A stretch of DNA of 8,210 nt from Burkholderiaceae bacterium (GTDB taxonomy: Bacteria; Pseudomonadota; Gammaproteobacteria; Burkholderiales; Burkholderiaceae_D), in NCBI GenBank assembly GCA_019752915.1, contig JAIELO010000002.1, forward strand, positions 1 to 8,210, given 5' to 3'. Positions 1 through 7,809 of this stretch are shown in pieces. The translations under genes were made by a program, and so were the position numbers. The notes under the pieces were generated by a model. The model saw only the letters and a list, made by a program, of their open reading frames with translations. It had not been told where the DNA came from and made no database searches. Positions within the stretch are counted from its first letter, which is position 1, and each line of letters opens with the position of its first letter.

Positions 1-382
1 GTGCCTGGCCCAGATCCGGGGTGCGCCCGCCTTGCTGGAACAGGTACTGGGCGACCACGAAGGTCAGGCCGCTCATGGCGATGTTGATGGCGATACCGGC
101 GACCAGCTGGTTGCCTTTCTGGGTAATCGCCACATAGCCTTGCAGGGTGGCCAGCAGCAGCGACACCAGCGTGCCGGCCGCGATGCCGTACCACGGGTTC
201 TGGGTCAGGAAAGCCACGGCGGCCGACACAAAGGCACTGGCCAGAATTTTGCCTTCCAGGCCGATGTCGATCACGCCCGAGCGTTCTGCGAACAGGCCGG
301 CCATGCCGGCGAAAATCAGCACCGGCGCATTGCGCACGGTGGACACCAGGATACTGCCGAGATGGAGATCATCAAAAGTCAT
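1..382 (-). CDS. BMP-type (nucleoside-like) ABC transporter permease 2, partial at window edge
   Basis: Only the first 127 codons are present; the gene runs off the left edge, so its C-terminus is not visible. The start is the ATG at 382-380, 7 bases after the stop of the upstream permease, with only a weak ribosome site, which suggests translational coupling. The protein begins MTFDDLHLGSIL and carries the family hallmarks RSGVIDIGLEGK (about residues 35-46) and NQLVAGIAINI (about 91-101), with hydrophobic membrane segments between them. These are typical of the second permease of BMP-family importers (branched-chain/sugar permease superfamily, BPD_transp_2; YufQ/NupQ-like). It would form a heterodimeric inner-membrane channel with the permease encoded at 390-1466. 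The exact substrate cannot be read from the sequence; nucleosides or purine bases are inferred from the family. Confidence 0.9.
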   Translation of the reverse strand, partial: MTFDDLHLGSILVSTVRNAPVLIFAGMAGLFAERSGVIDIGLEGKILASAFVSAAVAFLTQNPWYGIAAGTLVSLLLATLQGYVAITQKGNQLVAGIAINIAMSGLTFVVAQYLFQQGGRTPDLGQA

Positions 383-389
383 ACTGTGC

Positions 390-1462
390 TCACTTCTTCA
401 GTTTCAGCATTTTGGCCAGCGCCGGGCCGTACAGATTTTCCATGGCGCCGCAGAACAGAATGATCAGACCCTGTACCAGAATCACCATTTCCGGCGGGAT
501 GTTCTGCTTTTCCAGCGACAGATCGAAGCCGCCCTGCGTGAGGGCGCCGAACAGCACGGCCGACAGGAAGATGCCGACCGGATGCTGGCGGCCCATCAGG
601 GCGATGGCGATGCCGATGAAGCCGGCGCCGCCGACAAAATTGAGCGACAGGTAGTGGGTCGAGCCCATGATGGAGTTGACCGAACCGAGACCGGCCAGTG
701 CGCCGGAAATGAGCATCACCACGATGATCATTTTGCTCAGGCGGATACCGGCATAGTGGGCCGCATGGGGATTCAGACCGGTGGCGCGCAGCTTGAAGCC
801 CCACGCGGAACGGCTCACCACCACGCCATAGATCAGCAGCGCGAAAATCGCCAGGAAGAAGCTGATATTGAGCGGGGTTTCGCCGAGCACCGGGAACCAC
901 TGGTTCAGGCGCGGCATTTCACCGGCGGCGGCAAAGGCGCGGCTGGCCGGATTCTGTTCGCCCACCGGTATCATGTATTTTACGATCAGGAAGTTCATCA
1001 GCTGCGAGGCGATGAAGTTGAACATGATGGTGGTCACCACCACGTGGCTACCCCGTTTGGCCTGCAGATAGCCGGGCAGGAAGGACCACAGCGCGCCGAA
1101 CAGCGCGGCGCCGCACACGGCGACGGGAATTAAGAGCCAGCCGGGCAGGCTGCTATCGAAGGCGAGCATGGCCCAGGCCAGACCCAGACCGCCGATATAC
1201 ATCTGGCCTTCCGCGCCGATGTTGAACAGGCCGGCCTGCATGGCGATCGACACGGCCAGACCGGTGAAGATAAAGGTCGAAGCATAGAACAGCGTGTAGC
1301 TGAGGCCTTCCGGATTGATGACGGCGCTGTTGATCAGAATCTGCAGCGATTCGGTCGGGCTTTCGCCCAGCATGTGAATCACCAGTGCCGTCACCAGCAG
1401 TGCCGACAGCAGATTTAACAGGGGCATGACAAACGCAGTGGCCCAGCGTGGCAAGTCTTTAT

Positions 1463-1466
<4 letters not shown>
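390..1466 (-). CDS. BMP-type (nucleoside-like) ABC transporter permease 1
   Basis: A 358-residue, very hydrophobic inner-membrane protein of the BPD_transp_2 superfamily, similar in layout to YufP/NupP. A membrane anchor lies at about residues 12-33, followed by a short periplasmic stretch and further segments. The conserved cytoplasmic-side motif GLFNIGAEGQ is at 79-88, the counterpart of the DIGLEG motif in the second permease. The length matches the family. The start ATG (1466-1464) overlaps the stop of the ATPase gene as ATGA (1463-1466), so the two are translationally coupled. With the permease at 1-382 it should form the channel, driven by the double ATPase and fed by the periplasmic binding protein encoded at 3122-4117. 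Transport of nucleosides or related purines is the likely role, inferred from the whole operon and not from a residue in this protein. Confidence 0.93.
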
Positions 1467-2992
<1,526 letters not shown>

Positions 2993-3012
2993 AAGATGGT
3001 TTTCGGGGGTTA

Positions 3013-3064
3013 TAGGAAGTAAAACACGAAAATAAAACGCGAAAGTAAAACAGCAAAACAAAAC
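3013..3064. repeat. Imperfect 13-bp tandem repeat, four units
   Basis: Four consecutive 13-base units (3013-3025, 3026-3038, 3039-3051, 3052-3064) share the plus-strand pattern NNSAAARYAAAAC, with the first unit most diverged; the middle two read acgaaaataaaac and gcgaaagtaaaac. On the minus-strand transcript this gives regularly spaced U-tracts directly after the hairpin behind the binding-protein gene. It may extend the terminator tail or be an RNA-binding tract. It lies just outside the ATPase coding region with the start chosen here. Confidence 0.7.
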
Positions 3065-3106
3065 GCTAAAGCGCGCCGCGCGGAGAACGACTCCGGCGGC
3101 GCGCTT
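3056..3106 (-). terminator. Hairpin with U-rich tail after the binding-protein gene
   Basis: Read on the minus strand, a GC-rich stem (arms 3091-3106 and 3069-3085, one bulged base, five-base loop 3086-3090) is followed by TTTAGCGTTTTGTTTTG. It starts 16 bases beyond the TAA stop of the binding-protein gene. The T-tract is interrupted, so partial termination is more likely than a full stop. Because the ATPase and permeases follow with no obvious promoter of their own, it probably attenuates their expression and protects the 3' end of the binding-protein mRNA, a common pattern in ABC importer operons. Confidence 0.7.
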
Positions 3107-3121
3107 CAGGTCAGACGCTAG

Positions 3122-4117
3122 TTATACCGGGCAGGCTGCGCCCGTACGCAGGTCGATGACTTTGACCTTGCCGTCGATGATGTCCTTGCGGGCACCGAGT
3201 ACGCGTTTTTCGATTTCCGGCGTAATCAGCTTGCGGTTGTGTTCATCCAGTGCCCAGTCCACGCCGCCTTCTTTCAGGCCTTTGGCGACTACGCCAGCCT
3301 TCCAGTTACCGTTCTTCATCTGCATGAAGGCGTCATACACGGCCACGTCGACGTGTTTGACCATCGAGGTCAGGATCACGCCCGGATACAGGCTGTTCTG
3401 GTTGGAGTCGACGCCGATGGCCAGCTTGCCTTTTTCCTTGGCAGTCTGCAGGGTGCCCAGACCGGAACCACCGGCCACGGCAAACACCACGTCCACGCCA
3501 CGGTCAAATTGCGAGCGTGCCAGTTCGCCACCTTTGCCCGGATCGTTCCAGGCCTGGGCGCTGGTACCGACCATATTCGAGGTCACCTCGACTTTGGCGT
3601 TGACGGCTTTGGCGCCTTGCGCATAGCCGCAGGCGAAGGTGCGGATCAGGGGAATATCGACACCGCCGACAAAGCCGATCTTTTTCGATTTGGACGCCAT
3701 GGCCGCAGCCACGCCGACCAGATACGAGCCTTCTTCTTCCTTGAAGGTGATCGATTCCACGTTAGCGCCTTGCGCCACGCCGTCGATCAGCACGAAACGT
3801 ACTTTCGGAAATTCCTTGGCAACCTTCTGTACGGCCGCCTGCTGGGCGAAGCCGATCGAGGCGATCAGGTCGAGGTTTTTACGGGCCAGCCCGCGCAGTA
3901 CCTGTTCGGCCTGGGTGTCGCTGGACGCCTGCACCTCGATGAAATTGATACCGGTTTCTTTCTTGAAGCGCGAAGCGCCTTCGAAAGCGGACTGGTTGAA
4001 GGATTTATCGAACTTGCCGCCGGCGTCATACACGATGCCCAGCTTAGGATCTGCTGCGGACGCGCTGGCAGCAACACACAGTGCTGCCACGGTCAAACCG
4101 AGTTGTGAAAGTTTCAT
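3122..4117 (-). CDS. BMP family ABC transporter substrate-binding protein (periplasmic, probably nucleoside/purine)
   Basis: A 331-residue periplasmic binding protein of the Bmp family (Pfam Bmp, PnrA/YufN-like). The ATG at 4117 is supported by AGGAG at 4129-4125, 7 bases upstream; an in-frame extension to 4246 has no signal-peptide logic. The N-terminus is a clear Sec signal peptide, MKLSQLGLTVAALCVAASASA, with predicted cleavage after residue 21 (ASA/AD). The Cys at 14 does not sit in a lipobox, so the protein should be soluble, not a lipoprotein. The family motif YDAGGKFDKSFNQSAFEG is at 30-47, and GVDIPLIRTF, VVFAVAGGSGLG and GVDSNQN follow as expected for the ligand cleft. The mature chain has two Cys (FACGY and the near-terminal ACPV), which might pair. 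It is first in the minus-strand operon and delivers ligand to the permease pair. Substrate is inferred from the family: purine nucleosides are the best-studied ligands. Confidence 0.94.
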   Translation of the reverse strand: MKLSQLGLTVAALCVAASASAADPKLGIVYDAGGKFDKSFNQSAFEGASRFKKETGINFIEVQASSDTQAEQVLRGLARKNLDLIASIGFAQQAAVQKVAKEFPKVRFVLIDGVAQGANVESITFKEEEGSYLVGVAAAMASKSKKIGFVGGVDIPLIRTFACGYAQGAKAVNAKVEVTSNMVGTSAQAWNDPGKGGELARSQFDRGVDVVFAVAGGSGLGTLQTAKEKGKLAIGVDSNQNSLYPGVILTSMVKHVDVAVYDAFMQMKNGNWKAGVVAKGLKEGGVDWALDEHNRKLITPEIEKRVLGARKDIIDGKVKVIDLRTGAACPV

Positions 4118-4260
4118 GAATGGGCTCCTGGAAGATCGATATTGTATATTTTTATTTGACGAAACATGTAATTTGGTGCCGCTTGATCGCAGCAAATAGC
4201 CGATTTTTCGCCATTTGTCCTGTAACGGTGCCGTTCTTAGCCCCATCCTGCGGCCTGCCT

Positions 4261-4285
4261 ATTGCCTCGAAGGCAATTTATTGCC
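4261..4285. repeat. Overlapping three-part inverted repeat ATTGCC / GGCAAT / ATTGCC
   Basis: ATTGCCT (4261-4267) pairs with AGGCAAT (4271-4277). The same GGCAAT (4272-4277) pairs equally with the next ATTGCC (4280-4285) across two bases. The middle arm can therefore pair with either neighbour, as two alternative hairpins in the leader RNA of the binding-protein gene or as overlapping protein-binding half-sites. Its function is unknown. Confidence 0.5.
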
Positions 4286-4403
4286 AGCGCCAAAATTCCC
4301 GATTTCAAATTCTGTTGTGCCTGCAATCGTGTGCAGTGCAGTCCTTTTTGTCGCATCGCAGCAACAATCGCCGCCGAATTAAAATTTTTTAACTTGTTGC
4401 TTT

Positions 4404-4421
4404 TTTGTCCGTTCGGACAAA
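4404..4421. promoter_or_regulatory. Perfect 18-bp palindrome, probable operator
   Basis: TTTGTCCG-TT-CGGACAAA has two perfect 8-base arms around two bases. No T-run follows it on the plus strand and its minus-strand continuation is A-rich, so it is not a terminator. The size and symmetry suit a dimeric repressor. The layout TTGNCC-N4-GGNCAA resembles the TTGACCA-NN-TGGTCAA operator of RutR (TetR family, pyrimidine/purine control), though the inner bases differ. It sits 286 bases upstream of the binding-protein start and 276 bases upstream of the receptor start, almost exactly central, so it could serve both genes. Confidence 0.55.
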
Positions 4422-4579
4422 GTTCATGCCAAATGGCCAATCTTTCACTTCTGGTTAGTGCTAGTCATACCACTATGGAAACGCTCTCAATTGCGCGCTA
4501 ACTGCCTGATTTTATGGCCATCCGTTACTATGCATGAGGGGGGATATGTACGACAAATTCGTTTTTTCTTGCTTATTTA

Positions 4580-4592
4580 TATCTTTTTGATA
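4580..4592 (-). promoter_or_regulatory. IHF-like site
   Basis: On the minus strand TATCAAAAAGATA fits the IHF consensus WATCAANNNNTTR with one mismatch. It lies inside the dyad ATATC-N5-GATAT (4579-4593), about 66 bases upstream of the -12 element of the sigma-54-like promoter, where an IHF bend is often found. AT-rich DNA yields such matches by chance, so this stands mainly on its position. Confidence 0.3.
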
Positions 4593-4644
4593 TGAATCGA
4601 TGCGACGAAAAAGTAGATTTATGACATTTTTTTCCATGCTAGAG

Positions 4645-4660
4645 TGGCCGGCAACTTGCA
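4645..4660 (+). promoter_or_regulatory. Sigma-54 (RpoN) type -24/-12 promoter for the TonB receptor gene
   Basis: TGGCCGGCAACTTGCA matches the consensus TGGCACG-N4-TTGCW at all positions except AC to CG in the -24 element. The invariant GG (4646-4647) and GC (4658-4659) are exactly ten bases apart, as sigma-54 requires. The expected transcription start is near 4671, 12 bases before the AAGGAG ribosome site (4683-4688). I see no better sigma-70 promoter; the weak pair TTGCTT (4569-4574) and TATGAA (4591-4596), with a 16-base spacer, is the alternative. Confidence 0.5.
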
Positions 4661-4697
4661 TATTTTTGCCAGTACACACTTGAAGGAGTCTTCCCCG

Positions 4698-6992
4698 ATG
4701 AACAAAAAAAATAGTGTTTTCGCCGTCCCTACGCTGATCGCGCTGGCCGTGGCGAGTGCCTTCCCTCTGCAGGGCGCCTACGCTGATGAAGCTGCCGATC
4801 AGGCCGCTGCCAGCAGCGCAGCGAGCACCAAGGGCCAACTGGAAACTGTGATCGTGACGGCCCAGCGCCGCGCCGAAAACATCAAAGACGTGCCGATGTC
4901 GATTGCCACCCTGAAGGGCGACAAGCTCGACGTGCTGACCTCGGGCGCCGCCGACATCCGCTTCCTGTCCGGCCGCTCGCCGTCGGTCAACGTGGAATCG
5001 GACTATGGCCGTACCTTCCCGCGTTTCTACATCCGCGGTCTGGGTAACACCGACTTCGACCTGAACGCCTCCCAGCCTGTGGGTCTGGTGATGGACGATA
5101 TCGTTCAGGAAAACGCCATGCTGAAGGGCTTCCCGGTATTCGACGTCGATCAGGTCGAAGTGCTGCGCGGCCCGCAAGGTACGCTGTTCGGCCGTAACTC
5201 GCCAGCTGGCGTGATCAAATTCGATTCGGCCAAGCCAGTGTTCAAGCAGGAAGGCTACCTGACGCTGGGCATCGGTAACTACTCCGCCAAGACCGTGGAA
5301 GGCGCTTACAACATTCCGGTCAGCGACACCGTGGCGCTGCGTTTCTCGGGTACCAGCCAGCACCGTGGTAACCGGGTTCACAACACCAATCCGAACAAGA
5401 ACACCGGTACCCAGGACTTCGAAGGCTACGGCGACAACGCCTTCCGCCTGCAGGCTCTGATCCAGCCGAACAAGGACTTCAGCGCACTGGTCAACTACCA
5501 TGAGCGTGACTACCATGGCAGCGCCACCCTGTTCCGCGCCAATATCATCAAGAAGGGCACCAACGACCTGGTCGACGGTTTCGACTATGGCAGCTACCCT
5601 AGCGATGGCGTCAACTACCAGAAGCTGACCACCAAGGGCGGCAACATCCGTTTGAAATACAACATGGATGACATCACCCTGCACTCGATCACCGGTTACG
5701 AAACGCTGAAGTTCAACAGCCGTGCCGACGTCGATGGCGGTTTCGGTGCTTCCTACGCGCCGCCGTATGGTCCGGGCTTCATTCCGTTCGCCGTTGAAAC
5801 GGCCGACCTGCTGCCGAACCACAAACAGTTCTCGCAAGAGCTGCGCGCCGAATCGAACTACAAAGGTCCGCTGCAGTGGATCGGTGGTCTGTTCTTCTTC
5901 AACGAAAACATCCAGATCGATTCGATCAGCTTTAACACCTTCGCACCGGGCAATCCGCAGAACGCTGCATACGCCCAGCAGTATCAGGATGCCAAATCGT
6001 GGGCGGCTTTCGGCTCGCTGAACTACACCGTGAGCGACCAGTTCAAGGTGCGCGGCGGTCTGCGCTACACCAGCGACAAGAAAGAGTTCTCGGCGATCCG
6101 CGTGGAACCGCCAAAGAGCTCGGGCCCGTTCAATATCGACAGCAGCTCGCACAACGTGAGCTGGGATCTGAGCGGTACCTATGAACTCGACAAGTCGACC
6201 AATCTGTTCGCACGCGTGGCGACCGGTTATCGTGCACCGTCGATGCAGGGGCGTCTGAACGGTCTGGGTGATAAGCCATCGTTCGCCGGTGCCGAGAAAG
6301 CACTGTCGTATGAAGCCGGTATCAAACAGGACCTGTTCAACAAACGTGCCCGTCTGAGCGCTTCGGTATTCCAGTACAGCGTCAAGGACAAGCAGCTGAC
6401 GGCAGGTAGCGGCGGGATCAATATGAACCAGCTGATCAACGCTGACAAAGTCACCGGTCAGGGCGTGGAAGTGGACTTCCAGGCTAATCTGGGCGACGGC
6501 TTCAGCGCCACACTGGGCGGTAGCTACAACGATACCGAGATCAAGGATAAAAACCTGTTCGTCCAGTACTGCGGTAATCTGGGTAACACCGCACCGTTCA
6601 ACTACGGTTGCACCCCGACCAATGCAGCAGGTCCGTTCGCTGGCACTTCCAAGATCGATGGCAATCCGCTGCCACGCGCACCGAAGACCCAGTTGAACTT
6701 CACCCTGAAGTACAGCACCGACATCGGCGATGGCGAGCTGTATGCCTACACCGACTGGACCTACCGCAGCAGCTACAACTTCTTCCTGTACGAAGCACCA
6801 GAGTACAAGGCGAAGACCCTGCTGGAAGGTGGCGCACGGGTTGGCTACAAATGGGATAAGTATGAAGTGGCTGCATTCGCCCGCAATCTCACCGACAAGC
6901 GTGTGATCATCGGTGCGATCGACTTCGACAATCTGACCGGTATGCTGAACGAGCCACGTACCATCGGCGCGACCTTCAAGGTCAACTTCTAA
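4698..6992 (+). CDS. TonB-dependent outer-membrane receptor
   Basis: A 764-residue outer-membrane active transporter that takes up a scarce ligand using TonB-ExbBD energy. The ATG at 4698 is preceded by AAGGAG (4683-4688) at 9 bases; an in-frame GTG at 4644 lies within the promoter. The signal peptide ends at AYA (residues 27-29) before DEAADQ. A TonB box ETVIVTAQRR follows at 49-58, then the plug domain with DVPMSI, FYIRGLG and the hallmark VEVLRGPQGTLFGRN at 153-167. The 22-strand barrel fills the rest and ends in the aromatic signature TFKVNF with terminal Phe for BAM-assisted insertion. No N-terminal STN signalling domain is present, so control through a FecIR-like pathway is unlikely. 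The only two Cys of the mature chain (C625, C638) lie in one probable surface loop. The ligand cannot be read from the sequence; neighbours point to 5-oxoproline compounds or, across the divergent promoter, nucleosides. Confidence 0.96.
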   Translation: MNKKNSVFAVPTLIALAVASAFPLQGAYADEAADQAAASSAASTKGQLETVIVTAQRRAENIKDVPMSIATLKGDKLDVLTSGAADIRFLSGRSPSVNVESDYGRTFPRFYIRGLGNTDFDLNASQPVGLVMDDIVQENAMLKGFPVFDVDQVEVLRGPQGTLFGRNSPAGVIKFDSAKPVFKQEGYLTLGIGNYSAKTVEGAYNIPVSDTVALRFSGTSQHRGNRVHNTNPNKNTGTQDFEGYGDNAFRLQALIQPNKDFSALVNYHERDYHGSATLFRANIIKKGTNDLVDGFDYGSYPSDGVNYQKLTTKGGNIRLKYNMDDITLHSITGYETLKFNSRADVDGGFGASYAPPYGPGFIPFAVETADLLPNHKQFSQELRAESNYKGPLQWIGGLFFFNENIQIDSISFNTFAPGNPQNAAYAQQYQDAKSWAAFGSLNYTVSDQFKVRGGLRYTSDKKEFSAIRVEPPKSSGPFNIDSSSHNVSWDLSGTYELDKSTNLFARVATGYRAPSMQGRLNGLGDKPSFAGAEKALSYEAGIKQDLFNKRARLSASVFQYSVKDKQLTAGSGGINMNQLINADKVTGQGVEVDFQANLGDGFSATLGGSYNDTEIKDKNLFVQYCGNLGNTAPFNYGCTPTNAAGPFAGTSKIDGNPLPRAPKTQLNFTLKYSTDIGDGELYAYTDWTYRSSYNFFLYEAPEYKAKTLLEGGARVGYKWDKYEVAAFARNLTDKRVIIGAIDFDNLTGMLNEPRTIGATFKVNF

Positions 6993-7008
6993 GCAGCGCC
7001 ATGTAGCG

Positions 7009-7041
7009 GCTAGTATGCTGCGTGAAACTAGCTTATGCTAG
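7009..7041 (+). repeat. Three GCTAG/CTAGC elements upstream of the terminator
   Basis: GCTAG (7009-7013), CTAGC (7028-7032) and GCTAG (7037-7041) are arranged so that the middle copy can pair with either neighbour; CTAGC-TTAT-GCTAG is a small perfect hairpin two bases before the terminator stem. TATGCT also occurs twice (7014-7019 and 7034-7039) and could be a -10 hexamer for the downstream pair, but no good -35 is visible. The function is uncertain. Confidence 0.35.
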
Positions 7042-7043
7042 AG

Positions 7044-7077
7044 ATCCCCGTCCACCGCAAGGTGGCGGGGATTTTTT
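7044..7077 (+). terminator. Strong intrinsic terminator after the TonB receptor gene
   Basis: The stem ATCCCCG(T)CCACC / GGTGGCGGGGAT (7044-7056 and 7061-7072, one bulged T) with loop GCAA is followed by six T (7072-7077). It lies 51 bases after the receptor stop and only 18 bases before the start of the next gene on the same strand. That leaves little room for a separate promoter after it, so the downstream genes depend on read-through or on a promoter upstream of or overlapping the hairpin. Confidence 0.88.
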
Positions 7078-7095
7078 CCATTCAGGGAGCCGCTC

Positions 7096-7809
7096 GTGCA
7101 ACAAACTGTCGTTAATCTATGGCCACTGTTAGGTGTGGCCGTGATCATTCTGGGCTTTGTCTTGCGCGCCCATCCGGTACTGGTGGTGATTGCTGCCTGC
7201 GCGGTGACCGGTGTTGCTGCCGCCATGCCGGTGCTGCAGTTGCTCGAGACGCTGGGCAAGGCTTTTGTGAAGACGCGCAATCTGCCCCTGATTCTGTTGC
7301 TGCCTTTGGCGGCCATTGGTCTGCTGGAGCGCTATGGCCTGAAGGAGCATGCGCAGGCTTCGATTGCGCGCATCCGTTCGGCCACCACCGGGCGGCTGCT
7401 GATTGTGTATCTGGCGATCCGCGAGATCAGCGCTGCGTTTGGCCTGACCAGCATCGGTGGCCATCCGAATATGGTGCGGCCACTGGTCGCGCCGATGGCG
7501 CAAGGTGCTGCCGAAGTGCGCTATCCGGGCTTGACGGACGCGCTACGCCACCGCATCCGTGCGATGGCCGCCGCCACCGACAATGTCGGCCTGTTCTTCG
7601 GCGAAGACGTGTTCGTCGCCTTCGGTGCGATTGTGCTGATGCAGACCATCCTGCGCGGCGAAGGGCTGGAAGTCGATCCGCTGCACATGGCGCTGTGGGG
7701 TATTCCGACGGCGGTGACGGCGTTCCTGATTCATTCGTGGCGCTTGCACCGGCTCGATGCCGAGATTGCACGCGCCATGCTGCAACAGCAAGGTGGGCGC
7801 CAGCGATGA
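7096..7809 (+). CDS. DUF969 family membrane protein, probable 5-oxoproline transporter subunit
   Basis: A 237-residue inner-membrane protein recognised as DUF969 by its overall pattern: a short N-terminus, paired hydrophobic segments at about 6-22 and 26-44, the KTRNLPLILLLPLAAIGLLERYGL stretch region at about 58-80, the conserved AFGLTSIGGHPNMVRPL core near 114-130, and DNVGLFFGEDVF near 158-169. The start is GTG at 7096 with AGGGAG at 7084-7089, 6 bases upstream. The stop overlaps the next start as ATGA (7806-7809), so the two products are made together. DUF969 and DUF979 proteins occur as pairs that cluster with pyroglutamyl-peptidase and the 5-oxoprolinase genes pxpABC, and public annotation calls them subunits of a 5-oxoproline transporter. 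The role here is inferred from that association. No pcp or pxp gene is visible in the window. Confidence 0.85.
   Translation: MQQTVVNLWPLLGVAVIILGFVLRAHPVLVVIAACAVTGVAAAMPVLQLLETLGKAFVKTRNLPLILLLPLAAIGLLERYGLKEHAQASIARIRSATTGRLLIVYLAIREISAAFGLTSIGGHPNMVRPLVAPMAQGAAEVRYPGLTDALRHRIRAMAAATDNVGLFFGEDVFVAFGAIVLMQTILRGEGLEVDPLHMALWGIPTAVTAFLIHSWRLHRLDAEIARAMLQQQGGRQR

Larger units (their letters stand above)
4118..4697. promoter_or_regulatory. Divergent intergenic control region between binding protein and TonB receptor
   Basis: These 580 bases hold no convincing gene: the short open frames have no ribosome site and no recognisable protein. The region is clearly more AT-rich than its flanks and must carry promoters for both directions. 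Besides the separately listed sites, it has a 10-bp direct repeat ATCGCAGCAA (4186-4195 and 4355-4364), a small dyad AACGG-TG-CCGTT (4224-4235), a half-copy of the main palindrome, TTTGTCC (4214-4220), and ATGGCCAT (4514-4521). For the minus-strand gene a TACAAT -10-like hexamer lies at 4146-4141, but no fitting -35 is visible. I recognise no known riboswitch in the leader. Confidence 0.6.

Noticed and set aside
147..1133. A 328-codon plus-strand open frame opposite the permease genes
   Set aside because: It spans the junction of two coupled minus-strand permeases with clear family motifs and shows no plausible protein of its own.
3013..3064. The 13-bp tandem units as a CRISPR array or origin iterons
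   Set aside because: The units abut without spacers, are short and imperfect, and lie between two genes of one operon with no cas or rep gene nearby.
3239..4108. A 289-codon plus-strand open frame opposite the binding-protein gene
   Set aside because: It is a shadow of the Bmp-family gene, with no start signal or recognisable domain.
4303..4308. TTGAAA on the minus strand as the -35 of a promoter for the binding-protein gene
   Set aside because: At the 17-base spacing the -10 position reads GGCAAT, lacking the key first T and second A, so the pair is too weak to call.
4118..4404. A known purine-type riboswitch in the leader of the binding-protein gene
   Set aside because: I could not find the conserved three-way-junction core of the purine class or another class I recognise; only small unlinked hairpins are present.
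4237..4501. Short open frames in the divergent region (67 codons minus, 79 codons plus) as possible small proteins
   Set aside because: Neither has a convincing ribosome site, signal or membrane pattern, and they overlap regulatory dyads in an AT-rich region.
4512..6152. A 546-codon open frame on the minus strand opposite the receptor gene
   Set aside because: It is antisense to a gene with unmistakable signal peptide, TonB box and plug motifs. It has no family motif and no ribosome site, and it runs into the AT-rich intergenic region. GC-rich third positions commonly open such shadow frames.
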